Shown here one piece after another: positions 1-8,355 of a stretch of 12,520 nucleotides of DNA (within the stretch, counting starts at the first letter, position 1; each line of letters begins with the position of its first letter). Origin of the DNA: Anaerolineales bacterium (GTDB lineage Bacteria; Chloroflexota; Anaerolineae; B4-G1; DUEL01). The stretch covers positions 1 through 12,520 of the forward strand of contig DQUX01000014.1 of NCBI GenBank assembly GCA_015662065.1. The letters are read 5' to 3'. The notes beneath the pieces were generated by a model. That model saw nothing but the letters and a program-made list of their open reading frames with translations, was not told the DNA's origin and ran no database searches. Both the position numbers and the translations under genes were made by a program.

Positions 1-3000
1 CCCCTCCTCCTCGAACGCTCCCCCGCCCGGGGGGAGGAGGCGCCGCTGGACCGGGCCCTCACCCTCATCTTCGACCAACCGATGGACCCCGCCTCCGTCG
101 AGGCGGCGTTCTTCATTGAGCCGGCCGTCGAGGGCGCCTTCTCCTGGCCCGACCCCGCCACCCTGGTCTTCATCCCCCGCGCCGGCTGGGAGCGGGCCAC
201 CCGCTACCGGGTCGAACTGAGCACGGCGGCCAAGTCCGTCGAGGGAGTGCCGCTGCGGGAGGAGGTGGACTTCACCTTCGCCACCGTCGGCTACCTGGAG
301 GTGACCCAGGTCATCCCCGAGCCGGGCACCGTCGACGTGGAGCCGGACGGGGCCGTCACCGTGATGTTCAACCGGCCCGTCGTGCCGCTCCGGCTGGTCA
401 GCCTCTCCGCGCCGGAGATGCCCCCCCCCTTGCAGTTCGACCCACCGGTAGAGGGGGCTGGTGAGTGGGTCAACACCTCCATCTACGTCTTCCGCCCCGA
501 CACCGGCTTCACCCCCGGCCGGACCTACCGGGCCACCATTCCGGCGGGCCTCGCCGACACCACCGGCGGGGTCCTGGAGAGCGATTTCACCTGGACCTTC
601 ACCATCCAGGCCCCCACTATCCTTCAGACGGAGCCAGCGGATGGGGAGGACCTGGTTCCCCTGACCCAGCCCATCACTGTCACCTTCAGCCAGCCGATGG
701 ACCCCGTTTCCACCCAGGCCGCCTTCTCCCTCGGACCGCCCGTGGAGGGAACCTTCTCCTGGAGCGAGGACAGCACCGTGATGACCTTCCTGCCGGACGG
801 GCTGCTGCCGCTGGACACCCGGTACACCGTCCGCATCGGCCGCACCGCCCGCGCCGCCGTCGGCGACGCGACGCTGGAGGAGGAGTACACCTGGACCTTC
901 GAGACGGTGCCCTACCCGCGCATCCTGCGGACCGAGCCTGCCGACGAGACCCTCGCCGACCCCGACATCTCTTTGGAGATCTACTTCTCCGCCCCGATGG
1001 ACGTCGCCACCCTGATGCCCCACATCACCATCCTGCCGGAGCCCACCCAGGTCTATACCTACTGGGCGAGTCGCAACAACCGCCTCCTCCTCTCCTGGGA
1101 CATCCAACCCTCCACCGATTACGAGGTCCACCTGGGCGAAGGGATGGCCGATCCCTACGGCAACACCCTCGGCGAGGACCAGGTGGTCCGCTTCACCACC
1201 CGCCCCCTGAACCCCCTGGCCTACCTCGCCGTTCCCGGCAACGTGGGCACCTACAACGCCTACACCGCCACCCAGATCTACCTCCTCCACCGCAACGTCA
1301 GCCGGGTGGACCTGGCCCTCTATCGGCTGGACTGGCAGGACTTCCTCCGGTTGACGGGGCCGGACCGGTGGGATATGTGGGACCGGTTCAACCCGGCGAC
1401 GCAGGCGGAGTTGTTGCGGGAGTGGAGCCTGGACGCCGAGGCCCCCCTCAACGAGAGCCGCTACCTGCGGGTAGACCTGTCGGGGCGGGCCTCTGTGCCC
1501 GCCCGGGCCTCCCTCCCACCCGACCTCTACTTTCTCGAGCTCTCCGCTCCGGAGGTGCGCCAGCACGAATGGTACGAGCCCTCCCGCCACATCCTGGTCG
1601 TCTCCTCCCTCCACGTGACCCTGAAGCTGGCCCAGCGGGAGGCGCTGGTCTGGGCGACCGACCTGCTGACCGGCGAACCGGCGGCGGGGTTGGATGTCTT
1701 GCTGCTGAACCCCGATGGGGACCCGTTTGCCCAGGGCGTCACCGACGCCGACGGGCTCTTCCAGGCCGAGTTCGACCCCCTGGAGGACGTCTGGGCCCCC
1801 CACACCGCCCTGGTCGGGGAACCGGGGACGGAGGAGTTCGGCGTGGCGGTGAGCAGTTGGTACGAGGGGATCGGCCCGTGGGATTTCGGCCTCCCCTCCG
1901 CCTTCGCCGCCCAGCCGTACCGGCTCTACCTCTATACCGACCGGCCCATCTACCGGCCCGGTCAGCCCGTCTACTTCCGGGGCGTGGTCCGCGCTGAGGA
2001 CGACGCCCGCTACAGCCTCCCCTCGGGGCCGACGGCTGTTCCCATCACCGTCTACGACGACCAGGGACAAGAGATCTTCAGCGACACGCTCCCCCTCTCC
2101 GACTTCGGCACCTTCAACGGCCAGTTCACCCTGGGCGAGGAGGCCGGTCTGGGCTACTACTACATCGAGGCGCAGGTCGGCCAGCAGACCGACGGCGTCG
2201 GCTTCCAGGTGGCCGAGTACCGCCGCCCGGAGTTCGAGGTGGAGGTGACCACCGACGAGAACGAGGTCCTGGCCGGAGAGCGGATCAACGTCGTCGTCCA
2301 GGCCACCTACTTCTTCGGCGGCCCCGTCGCCGACGCGCAGGTCTACTGGACCCTCCTGACCCAGGACTACGCCTTCCGGCCCGACGTGCCCGGCCGGTGG
2401 GATTGGACCGATACCAGCCACTGGGACTGGTGGCAGCCCCAGGAGGTGCCCGGCTGGGGACGGGTGATCGCCGACGGCGAAGGGACCACCGACGGGCAGG
2501 GTCGCCTCGTCTTCTCCGTCCCCGCCGACATCGCCGACGCCCTCCTCAGCCAGCGGCTCACCATCGAGGCCGCCGTCACCGACATCAACGACCAGTCCGT
2601 CAGCGACCGCGCCACCGTCATCGTTCACAAGGGGCTCTTCTACATCGGCCTGCGGCCCACCCGCTACGTCGGTCGGGTCGGCGAGGAGCAAACAGTCGAG
2701 ATCCGCACCGTGGACTGGGAGGGAGGGGCGGTGGGGGATGTCCCCCTCGCCGTCACCTTCAACCGAAGGGAGTGGCTCAACGTACAGGAGGAAGACGAGT
2801 TCGGCAACCTCTATTGGACCTGGGTCGCCTCCGACACGGTCGTCTTCAGCCAGACGGTGACCACGGATAGCCAGGGACAGGCGATGGCGGCCTTCGTCCC
2901 CGAGGTCGGCGGCACCTACATCATCCGGGCGCAAGGGACCGATGAGCGGGGCAACGAGGTCGTCTCCGCCACCTGGCTGTGGGTCTCCACCAGCGAGTAC

Positions 3001-5883
3001 GTCAGTTGGCGGCAGGAGAACAACGACCGCATCCAGTTGATCGCCGACCGGCGCGCCTACCGGCCCGGCGACGTGGCCCAGATTCTCGTCCCCTCCCCCT
3101 TCCAGGGCGAGGTGACCGCCCTCTTCACCGTCGAGCGGGGGCGGATCATCGAGCACCGGGTCCAGACCCTCTCCGGCAACGCTGAGACCATCGCGCTGCC
3201 CATCACCGCCGACCACGCCCCCAACATCTACGTCTCGGTGGTGCTTGTGAAAGGAGTAGACGAGACCAACCCGGTGCCCGCCTATCGGCTCGGCTACGTT
3301 TCCTTTGAGGTATCCACAGAGCAGCAGGAGTTGACCGTCGAGATCGTCTCCGACCGGAACCTGGCGGCGGGGGAGCACTACGGCCCCCGGGAGCAGGTAA
3401 CGGCCGAGATCCGGGTGACCGATGCCGACGGCGAGCCGGTGGAGGCGGAGGTGGGGCTGGCGGTAGTCGATAAGTCGGTCCTCTCGCTGGCCCAGCCCAA
3501 CGCCCCCGCCATCGTGGAGGCCTTTTACGGCGAGCGCGGCCTGGGCATCCGCACCGCCGACAGCCTTTCCCTCTCCATAGACCGCGTTAACGTCCGCGTG
3601 GCGGAGGGGAGGAAAGGGGGAGGAGGGAGCGGTCCGGAGGCGGCGCTGGCGGGAGCCGGGTTCATCCGCCAGGAGTTCCCGGATACCGCCTTCTGGGCGC
3701 CCGACGTGCGCACCGATGAGACGGGCCGGGCGACCGTTCGCTTCCGCCTGCCGGACCAGTTGACCACGTGGAATCTGGACGCCCGGGCCGTCACCCGTGA
3801 GACGCTAGTGGGGCAGGTCGAACTGGACATCCTCTCCACCAAGGACCTGTTGGTGCGGCCGGTGACCCCTCGCTTCTTCGTCGCCGGCGACCGGGCGGAC
3901 TTGGCGGCGGTGGTGCACAACAACACCGACCGACAACTGGAGGTGGACGTGTGGCTCGAAGCGGAGGGGGTGACCCTCCTAGGGGATGCCCGTCATACTG
4001 TTACCCTAGAGCCCGGCGGCAAGGCACGAGTGGAGTGGCCCGTCGAAGTCCCATCGGAGCAAACGTCGGGGCGGGCCTCCGTGCCCGCCCAACCCGCCCG
4101 GTGGGCTGACCTGATCTTCCACGCCGAGGGCGGCGGCCTCTCCGACGCCGTGAAGCCCCCGGCGGGCCTCCCGCCCGACCGGCGGCTCCCCATCTACCAC
4201 TACTCCACACCGGAGACGGTCGGCACCGCCGGGCAGCTCGACGAGGCGGGCAGCCTGCTGGAGGCCGTGGCCATCCCCCGCACCGTGGACATCACCCAGG
4301 GCCACCTCACCGTCCGCATCGAGCCCTCTCTGGCGGCGGGGATGACCGGGGGGCTGGACTACCTGGAGCATTTCCCCTACGAGTGCACCGAGCAGGTGGT
4401 CTCCCGCTTCCTGCCCAACGTCCTCACCTACCGGGCGCTGGCCCAACTGGGGCTGGAGGACCCGGAACTGGCAGCGAACCTGCGGGAGCAGGTCGGGACC
4501 GGCCTACAGCGCCTCTATGCCCGCCAGCACTACGACGGCGGCTGGGGCTGGTGGGTGAACGATGAATCCAACACCCTGGTCACCGCCTACGTGGTCTTCG
4601 GGCTGGTCAAGGCCCACGAGGCAGATTTCGCCGTCAACGAGGGGGTGATAGAACGGGGCGTGGAGTTCCTGCAGGACCGGCTGACGCCCGTCGCCCGCCT
4701 GTCGACCACCGAGGCGGTCAACCGACAGGCCTTTGTCCTCTACGTGCTGGCGGAGGCCGGCGAGCCGGACGAGAGCCAACTCTCGGCCCTCTACGAGGCC
4801 CGGGGACGGCTGGGCCACTACGGGAAGGCCTACCTGGCGCTCTCCCTCAGCCTGTTGGGGCGGACCTCCGTGTCCGCCCAAGGGCAGGAGGATCCCCGCA
4901 TCCGCACCCTCCTTTCCGACCTGAACTCTGCCGCCATCGTCAGCGGAACCGGTGCCCACTGGCAGGAGGCAGAGCCGGAGCGGTGGAACTGGAACACCGA
5001 CACCCGCACCACCGCGGTGGTGCTAGGCGCGCTGGCCCGCCTCGACCCGGAGAACCGGCTGGCCTCCCAGACGGTCCGCTGGCTGATGCACGCCCGCACC
5101 GGCGACCATTGGGAGACCACCCAGGAGACCGCCTGGGCCCTCATCGCCCTAACCGACTGGATGGTCGCCACCGGCGAGCTGGAGGCCGACTACGAGTGGG
5201 GCGTCCGCCTCAACGGGGAGGACCTGGGCTCCGGGCAGGCCACGCCGGAGACGGTGCGGGAGGTAGCGGAGTTCCGCGTGGCGGTGGCAGACCTGCTGCG
5301 GGGGGAGGCCAACCGGCTCCAGATCGCCCGGGGCGAGGGGCCGGGCCGGCTGTACTACACCGCCCACCTGCGGGCCTACCTGCCGGTGGAGGAGGTACGG
5401 GCGCTGAACCGAGGGATCATCGTCGGGCGGACCTACGAGATGGCGGATTGCGAGGAGGACTGCCCGCCCGTCACCGAAGCGCAGGTAGGGGACCTGGTGC
5501 GGGTCCGGCTGACCCTCATCGCCCCCCACGACCTGTACTACGTCGTGGTGGAGGACCCTTTCCCGGCGGGGGCGGAGCCGGTGGACATCAGCCTGCAGAC
5601 GACCAGCGTCGTGGGTGAGCGGCCGGAGATGCGCCGCACCGACGTCGGGAGCCCCTGGGGATACTGGGGCTGGGGCTGGTGGTGGTTCGCCGACACCGAC
5701 CTGCGGGACGAGAAACTGGTGCTTTTCGCCACCTCCCTCCCCGCCGGCACCTATGAATACACCTACCTTCTGCAGATCGGCCTGTCTGGGGAATACCGGG
5801 TCCTGCCCGCCACCGCCTACGAGATGTACTTCCCGGAGGTGATGGGGCGGTCGGATGGGGGGGTGTTCACGATAGGACGGTGA
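1..5883 (+). CDS. Alpha-2-macroglobulin family protein with N-terminal Ig-like repeats (5' end outside window)
   Basis: The frame is open from base 1, and the residues before the first ATG (82) already belong to an Ig-like domain, so the gene starts upstream; 1960 residues are visible. Four Ig-like (Big_5/SbsA-type) repeats fill about 1-1205, each with a [FI]xxPMD-like strand motif. Macroglobulin domains follow, with the signature TDRPIYRPGQPVYFRG at about 1936-1983. A Gly-rich stretch at about 3514-3660 is in the bait-region position, before the A2M block (FPDTAFWAPDV). The thioester motif CTEQ is intact (Cys codon 4384-4386, Gln 4393-4395), followed by the helical thioester domain (DGGWGWW) and a C-terminal domain ending in YFPEVMGRS. 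By family knowledge such proteins trap proteases covalently outside the cytoplasmic membrane. The signal or lipobox region is not visible. Bacterial homologues often neighbour pbpC; that cannot be checked here. Three palindromic inserts lie inside the gene. The family call is secure; the biological target is unknown. Confidence 0.95.
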   Translation, partial: PLLLERSPARGEEAPLDRALTLIFDQPMDPASVEAAFFIEPAVEGAFSWPDPATLVFIPRAGWERATRYRVELSTAAKSVEGVPLREEVDFTFATVGYLEVTQVIPEPGTVDVEPDGAVTVMFNRPVVPLRLVSLSAPEMPPPLQFDPPVEGAGEWVNTSIYVFRPDTGFTPGRTYRATIPAGLADTTGGVLESDFTWTFTIQAPTILQTEPADGEDLVPLTQPITVTFSQPMDPVSTQAAFSLGPPVEGTFSWSEDSTVMTFLPDGLLPLDTRYTVRIGRTARAAVGDATLEEEYTWTFETVPYPRILRTEPADETLADPDISLEIYFSAPMDVATLMPHITILPEPTQVYTYWASRNNRLLLSWDIQPSTDYEVHLGEGMADPYGNTLGEDQVVRFTTRPLNPLAYLAVPGNVGTYNAYTATQIYLLHRNVSRVDLALYRLDWQDFLRLTGPDRWDMWDRFNPATQAELLREWSLDAEAPLNESRYLRVDLSGRASVPARASLPPDLYFLELSAPEVRQHEWYEPSRHILVVSSLHVTLKLAQREALVWATDLLTGEPAAGLDVLLLNPDGDPFAQGVTDADGLFQAEFDPLEDVWAPHTALVGEPGTEEFGVAVSSWYEGIGPWDFGLPSAFAAQPYRLYLYTDRPIYRPGQPVYFRGVVRAEDDARYSLPSGPTAVPITVYDDQGQEIFSDTLPLSDFGTFNGQFTLGEEAGLGYYYIEAQVGQQTDGVGFQVAEYRRPEFEVEVTTDENEVLAGERINVVVQATYFFGGPVADAQVYWTLLTQDYAFRPDVPGRWDWTDTSHWDWWQPQEVPGWGRVIADGEGTTDGQGRLVFSVPADIADALLSQRLTIEAAVTDINDQSVSDRATVIVHKGLFYIGLRPTRYVGRVGEEQTVEIRTVDWEGGAVGDVPLAVTFNRREWLNVQEEDEFGNLYWTWVASDTVVFSQTVTTDSQGQAMAAFVPEVGGTYIIRAQGTDERGNEVVSATWLWVSTSEYVSWRQENNDRIQLIADRRAYRPGDVAQILVPSPFQGEVTALFTVERGRIIEHRVQTLSGNAETIALPITADHAPNIYVSVVLVKGVDETNPVPAYRLGYVSFEVSTEQQELTVEIVSDRNLAAGEHYGPREQVTAEIRVTDADGEPVEAEVGLAVVDKSVLSLAQPNAPAIVEAFYGERGLGIRTADSLSLSIDRVNVRVAEGRKGGGGSGPEAALAGAGFIRQEFPDTAFWAPDVRTDETGRATVRFRLPDQLTTWNLDARAVTRETLVGQVELDILSTKDLLVRPVTPRFFVAGDRADLAAVVHNNTDRQLEVDVWLEAEGVTLLGDARHTVTLEPGGKARVEWPVEVPSEQTSGRASVPAQPARWADLIFHAEGGGLSDAVKPPAGLPPDRRLPIYHYSTPETVGTAGQLDEAGSLLEAVAIPRTVDITQGHLTVRIEPSLAAGMTGGLDYLEHFPYECTEQVVSRFLPNVLTYRALAQLGLEDPELAANLREQVGTGLQRLYARQHYDGGWGWWVNDESNTLVTAYVVFGLVKAHEADFAVNEGVIERGVEFLQDRLTPVARLSTTEAVNRQAFVLYVLAEAGEPDESQLSALYEARGRLGHYGKAYLALSLSLLGRTSVSAQGQEDPRIRTLLSDLNSAAIVSGTGAHWQEAEPERWNWNTDTRTTAVVLGALARLDPENRLASQTVRWLMHARTGDHWETTQETAWALIALTDWMVATGELEADYEWGVRLNGEDLGSGQATPETVREVAEFRVAVADLLRGEANRLQIARGEGPGRLYYTAHLRAYLPVEEVRALNRGIIVGRTYEMADCEEDCPPVTEAQVGDLVRVRLTLIAPHDLYYVVVEDPFPAGAEPVDISLQTTSVVGERPEMRRTDVGSPWGYWGWGWWWFADTDLRDEKLVLFATSLPAGTYEYTYLLQIGLSGEYRVLPATAYEMYFPEVMGRSDGGVFTIGR
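1479..1504 (+). repeat. In-frame palindromic element, copy 1 (within A2M gene)
   Basis: Perfect 8-bp inverted repeat: GGGCGGGC (1483-1490), loop CTCTGT, GCCCGCCC (1497-1504). Read in the A2M frame from 1480 it encodes SGRASVPAR, between the block VDL and the block LPPDLYFLEL. It differs from copy 2 by one loop base over 26 bases. Confidence 0.8.
4065..4090 (+). repeat. In-frame palindromic element, copy 2 (within A2M gene)
   Basis: Stem GGGCGGGC (4069-4076), loop CTCCGT, GCCCGCCC (4083-4090). Codons from 4066 encode SGRASVPAQ, in the same frame as copy 1. It lies in a linker between a beta-rich block ending VEVPSEQT and the block beginning ADLIFHAEGGGLSDAV. Confidence 0.8.
4854..4879 (+). 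repeat. In-frame palindromic element, copy 3 with compensatory stem change
   Basis: Stem GGGCGGAC (4858-4865), loop CTCCGT, GTCCGCCC (4872-4879). Compared with the other copies, a G-to-A change in the left arm is matched by a C-to-T change in the right arm, so the hairpin stays perfect. Codons from 4855 encode LGRTSVSAQ, in the same frame. The site is a loop of the thioester domain between LSLSL and DPRIRTLLSDL. Confidence 0.8.
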
Positions 5884-8323
5884 GTTCGGGCTTGCGGAGC
5901 ACGATCTCCCCGTCCTCCACATCCACCCACACCGTCTCCCCCGGCGCAAAGGTCCCCGCCAGCACGGCGTCGGAGAGGGGATCCTCCACGCGGCTCTGGA
6001 TCACCCGCCGCAGGGGGCGGGCGCCGTACTCGGGCGAGTATCCCTCCTGGGCCAGCAACTCCCGCGCCGCCTGAGATACCTCGATCTCCAGGTCCCGCTC
6101 GGCCAACCGGGCCGCCACCTTCGCCAGCTCCAGGTCCACAATCCGGGCGATCTGCTCCGGCCCCAACGGCCGGAAGACCACCACCGCGTCCAGCCGGTTG
6201 AGGAACTCCGGTCGGAAGGTGCGCTTCAGCTCCTCCTGGAGCCGCTGGCTCATCTCCTTGTACTCCTGCTCCGCCTCCTGCGCGCGATCGGAGGGGGGCG
6301 CGAACCCCAGGCCGCCCCGCCGGATCGTCTCCGCGCCGATGTTGGCGGTCAGTATCACGATGGCGTTTCGGAAATCCACCCGCCGGCCCTTCGCGTCGGA
6401 GAGGCCACCCTCCTCCATAATCTGGAGCAGGATGTTGAACACCTCCGGGTGGGCCTTCTCCACCTCGTCGAAGACAACGATGGAGAAGGGGCGACGTCGG
6501 ACCGCTTCGGTCAGTTGGCCGGCGTCCTCGTATCCCACGTAGCCCGGCGGCGCGCCCACCAAGCGGGCCACCGTGTGCCGCTCCGTGAACTCCGACATAT
6601 CCAACTGGATCAGCGCGTCCTCGCTGCCGAAGAGGAAGGCCGCCAACGCCTTGGTCAGCTCCGTCTTTCCCACGCCGGTGGGGCCGAGGAAGATGAAGGA
6701 ACCGATTGGGCGGCGGGGGTCCTTCAGCCCCGCTCGGGCCCGTCGAATCGCCCGGGCAACGATCCCGATGGCCTCATCCTGCCCGATGATCCGCTTCCCC
6801 AGCTCCGCCTCGATCTGGAGCAACCGCTGCGTCTCCTCTGCCTGCAGTTGGGCCAGTGGGATACCGGTCCACATCGAGACCACTTCGGCCACGTCGTCCG
6901 GCCCCACGGCCACGCTCTCCCCCTGGTCCCACGCCAACTGCAGCCTCTCGATCTCCCCCCTCAGCGCCAGCATCTGCTCTCCCAGCCGCCGGGCTTCCTC
7001 CCGCCGCTGCCTTTGGACCGCCTCCTCCGCCTGCTCTTCCAACTCCCGCAGCTCGGCGTGGGCCTCCCGCAACCGGATCGCCTCCGGCGCTTTGTACATC
7101 CGCACGCGGGAGGCGGCCTCGTCGACGAGGTCGATCGCTTTGTCCGGCAGGTAGCGGTCAGAGATGTAGCGGGCGGAGAGGCGGGCGGCTGCCAACAGCG
7201 CCTCGTCGGTGATGCGGAGGCGGTGATGTGCTTCGTAAAGGGGGACCAAGCCGCGCAGGATCTCGATGGTCTGCTCGACCGTCGGCTCACCGATGAGGAT
7301 GGGTTGGAACCGCCGCTCCAGCGCGGCATCGGATTCAATATGACGGCGGTACTCATCCAGGGTCGTCGCGCCGATGCACTGGAGTTCCCCCCGCGCCAGG
7401 GCCGGCTTGAGGATGTTCGCCGCGTCCACCGACGAGCCCGCCGCCCCCGCCCCCACGAGCATGTGCATCTCGTCGATGAACAGAATCGAGTTGCTCTTCT
7501 TCAACTCGTCCAGGACCTTCTTCAGCCGCTCCTCGAACTGACCCCGGTACATCGTCCCGGCCACCAGCGAGCCCACGTCCAATTGGAGAACCCGCTTCCC
7601 CAACAGGATGGAGGGGGCGTTTCCGGCGACGATCCGCTGCGCCAATCCCTCGACGATGGCCGTCTTCCCCACCCCCGGCTCGCCGATCAGCGCCGGGTTG
7701 TTCTTGGTCCGCCGGGCCAGCACCTGGATGACCCGCTCGATCTCGGTCTCCCGACCGATCACCGGGTCTAGCCTCCCCTCGTCGGCCAGCGCGGTCAGGT
7801 CCACCGCGAGTCGGTCCACCAGCGAGGTGCGGCGGGGTCGTCGGGGGGGTTGGGGCCGCCGGGCAATGACCGTCCGCTCCTCCAGCGAGCGCAGGGCCTC
7901 GCTGCGGAGTTCCTCCGCGCTGACCCCCAGGAGGCGGAGAATGTCGGCGGCCATCCCCACCCGCTCCTGGAGCAGAGCGATGAGGATATGCTCGGTGTCC
8001 ACTCTGGCGTCGCCCCGCTGGCGCGCCTCATCCAATGCCAGTTGGATGACCCGCTTGGTGCTATCGGTGAGCTTCGGACGGCTGGAGCGGGCCGGGTGTT
8101 CCTCCGGGTTGAGCCGAAGGATGAACTGGCGTACCCGCTCCTCCCTCAGGCCGAGCCTGCGCAGAACCCGGGCGGCCCCCCCTTCCTCCTCCTGGATCAA
8201 CCCCAACAGCAGATGCTCGGTCCCGACCTCCAGATGGTGCATCCGTCGGGCCGCTTCCTCTGCTATGCGGAGAACCCTCCCCGCCTCCGGCGTGAAGCGC
8301 TCCCAGTTGCCGTCCATTTCCAA
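5867..8323 (-). CDS. clpC: ATP-dependent Clp protease ATP-binding subunit ClpC
   Basis: HSP100/Clp unfoldase of 818 residues that threads substrates into the ClpP peptidase. In order: a double Clp N-domain (about 8-140); first AAA+ module with Walker A GEPGVGKT (214-221), Walker B ILFIDE (280-285) and ERRF arginine finger (336-339); a short UVR-like coiled middle segment (about 418-462); second AAA+ module with GPTGVGKT (547-554), IVVFDE (615-620), FRPEFLNR (703-710) and sensor-2 GARPLRR (767-773). The short middle segment separates it from ClpB. The LGF tripeptide at 672-674 is at the position of the ClpP-docking loop, so it should partner ClpP. The start is TTG at 8323, 7 bases after AGGGAG; an ATG two codons later (8317) is possible but sits 13 bases away. 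It lies 32 bases after rpsA and is probably cotranscribed with it. No CIRCE or CtsR-like site was seen upstream. Its 3' end overlaps the convergent A2M gene by 17 bases. Confidence 0.96.
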   Translation of the reverse strand: MEMDGNWERFTPEAGRVLRIAEEAARRMHHLEVGTEHLLLGLIQEEEGGAARVLRRLGLREERVRQFILRLNPEEHPARSSRPKLTDSTKRVIQLALDEARQRGDARVDTEHILIALLQERVGMAADILRLLGVSAEELRSEALRSLEERTVIARRPQPPRRPRRTSLVDRLAVDLTALADEGRLDPVIGRETEIERVIQVLARRTKNNPALIGEPGVGKTAIVEGLAQRIVAGNAPSILLGKRVLQLDVGSLVAGTMYRGQFEERLKKVLDELKKSNSILFIDEMHMLVGAGAAGSSVDAANILKPALARGELQCIGATTLDEYRRHIESDAALERRFQPILIGEPTVEQTIEILRGLVPLYEAHHRLRITDEALLAAARLSARYISDRYLPDKAIDLVDEAASRVRMYKAPEAIRLREAHAELRELEEQAEEAVQRQRREEARRLGEQMLALRGEIERLQLAWDQGESVAVGPDDVAEVVSMWTGIPLAQLQAEETQRLLQIEAELGKRIIGQDEAIGIVARAIRRARAGLKDPRRPIGSFIFLGPTGVGKTELTKALAAFLFGSEDALIQLDMSEFTERHTVARLVGAPPGYVGYEDAGQLTEAVRRRPFSIVVFDEVEKAHPEVFNILLQIMEEGGLSDAKGRRVDFRNAIVILTANIGAETIRRGGLGFAPPSDRAQEAEQEYKEMSQRLQEELKRTFRPEFLNRLDAVVVFRPLGPEQIARIVDLELAKVAARLAERDLEIEVSQAARELLAQEGYSPEYGARPLRRVIQSRVEDPLSDAVLAGTFAPGETVWVDVEDGEIVLRKPELTVLS

Positions 8324-8330
8324 ATCGATT

Positions 8331-8336
8331 CTCCCT
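8331..8336 (-). promoter_or_regulatory. Ribosome binding site of clpC
   Basis: AGGGAG on the minus strand, 7 bases before the TTG at 8323 and 13 before the ATG at 8317. The spacing favours the TTG start. A small inverted repeat (GCGGA/TCCGC, 8340-8353) lies just upstream in the rpsA-clpC gap. It has no T run, so it is not a typical terminator. Confidence 0.6.
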
Positions 8337-8355
8337 GACGCGGACGCCTCCGCTG

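Noticed and set aside
465..1997. Long open frame overlapping A2M in another frame
   Set aside because: Composed of Pro, Arg, Gly and His repeats typical of shifted reading in GC-rich DNA, while the A2M frame shows clear domains.
3601..3630. G-quadruplex candidate in the purine-rich A2M stretch
   Set aside because: Only three runs of three or more G occur close together, and the codons explain it as a Gly-rich linker.
6449..7771. Long open frame antisense to clpC
   Set aside because: A by-product of GC-rich codon use opposite a strongly conserved gene. Its protein is low complexity, rich in Arg, Pro and Leu, with no domain.
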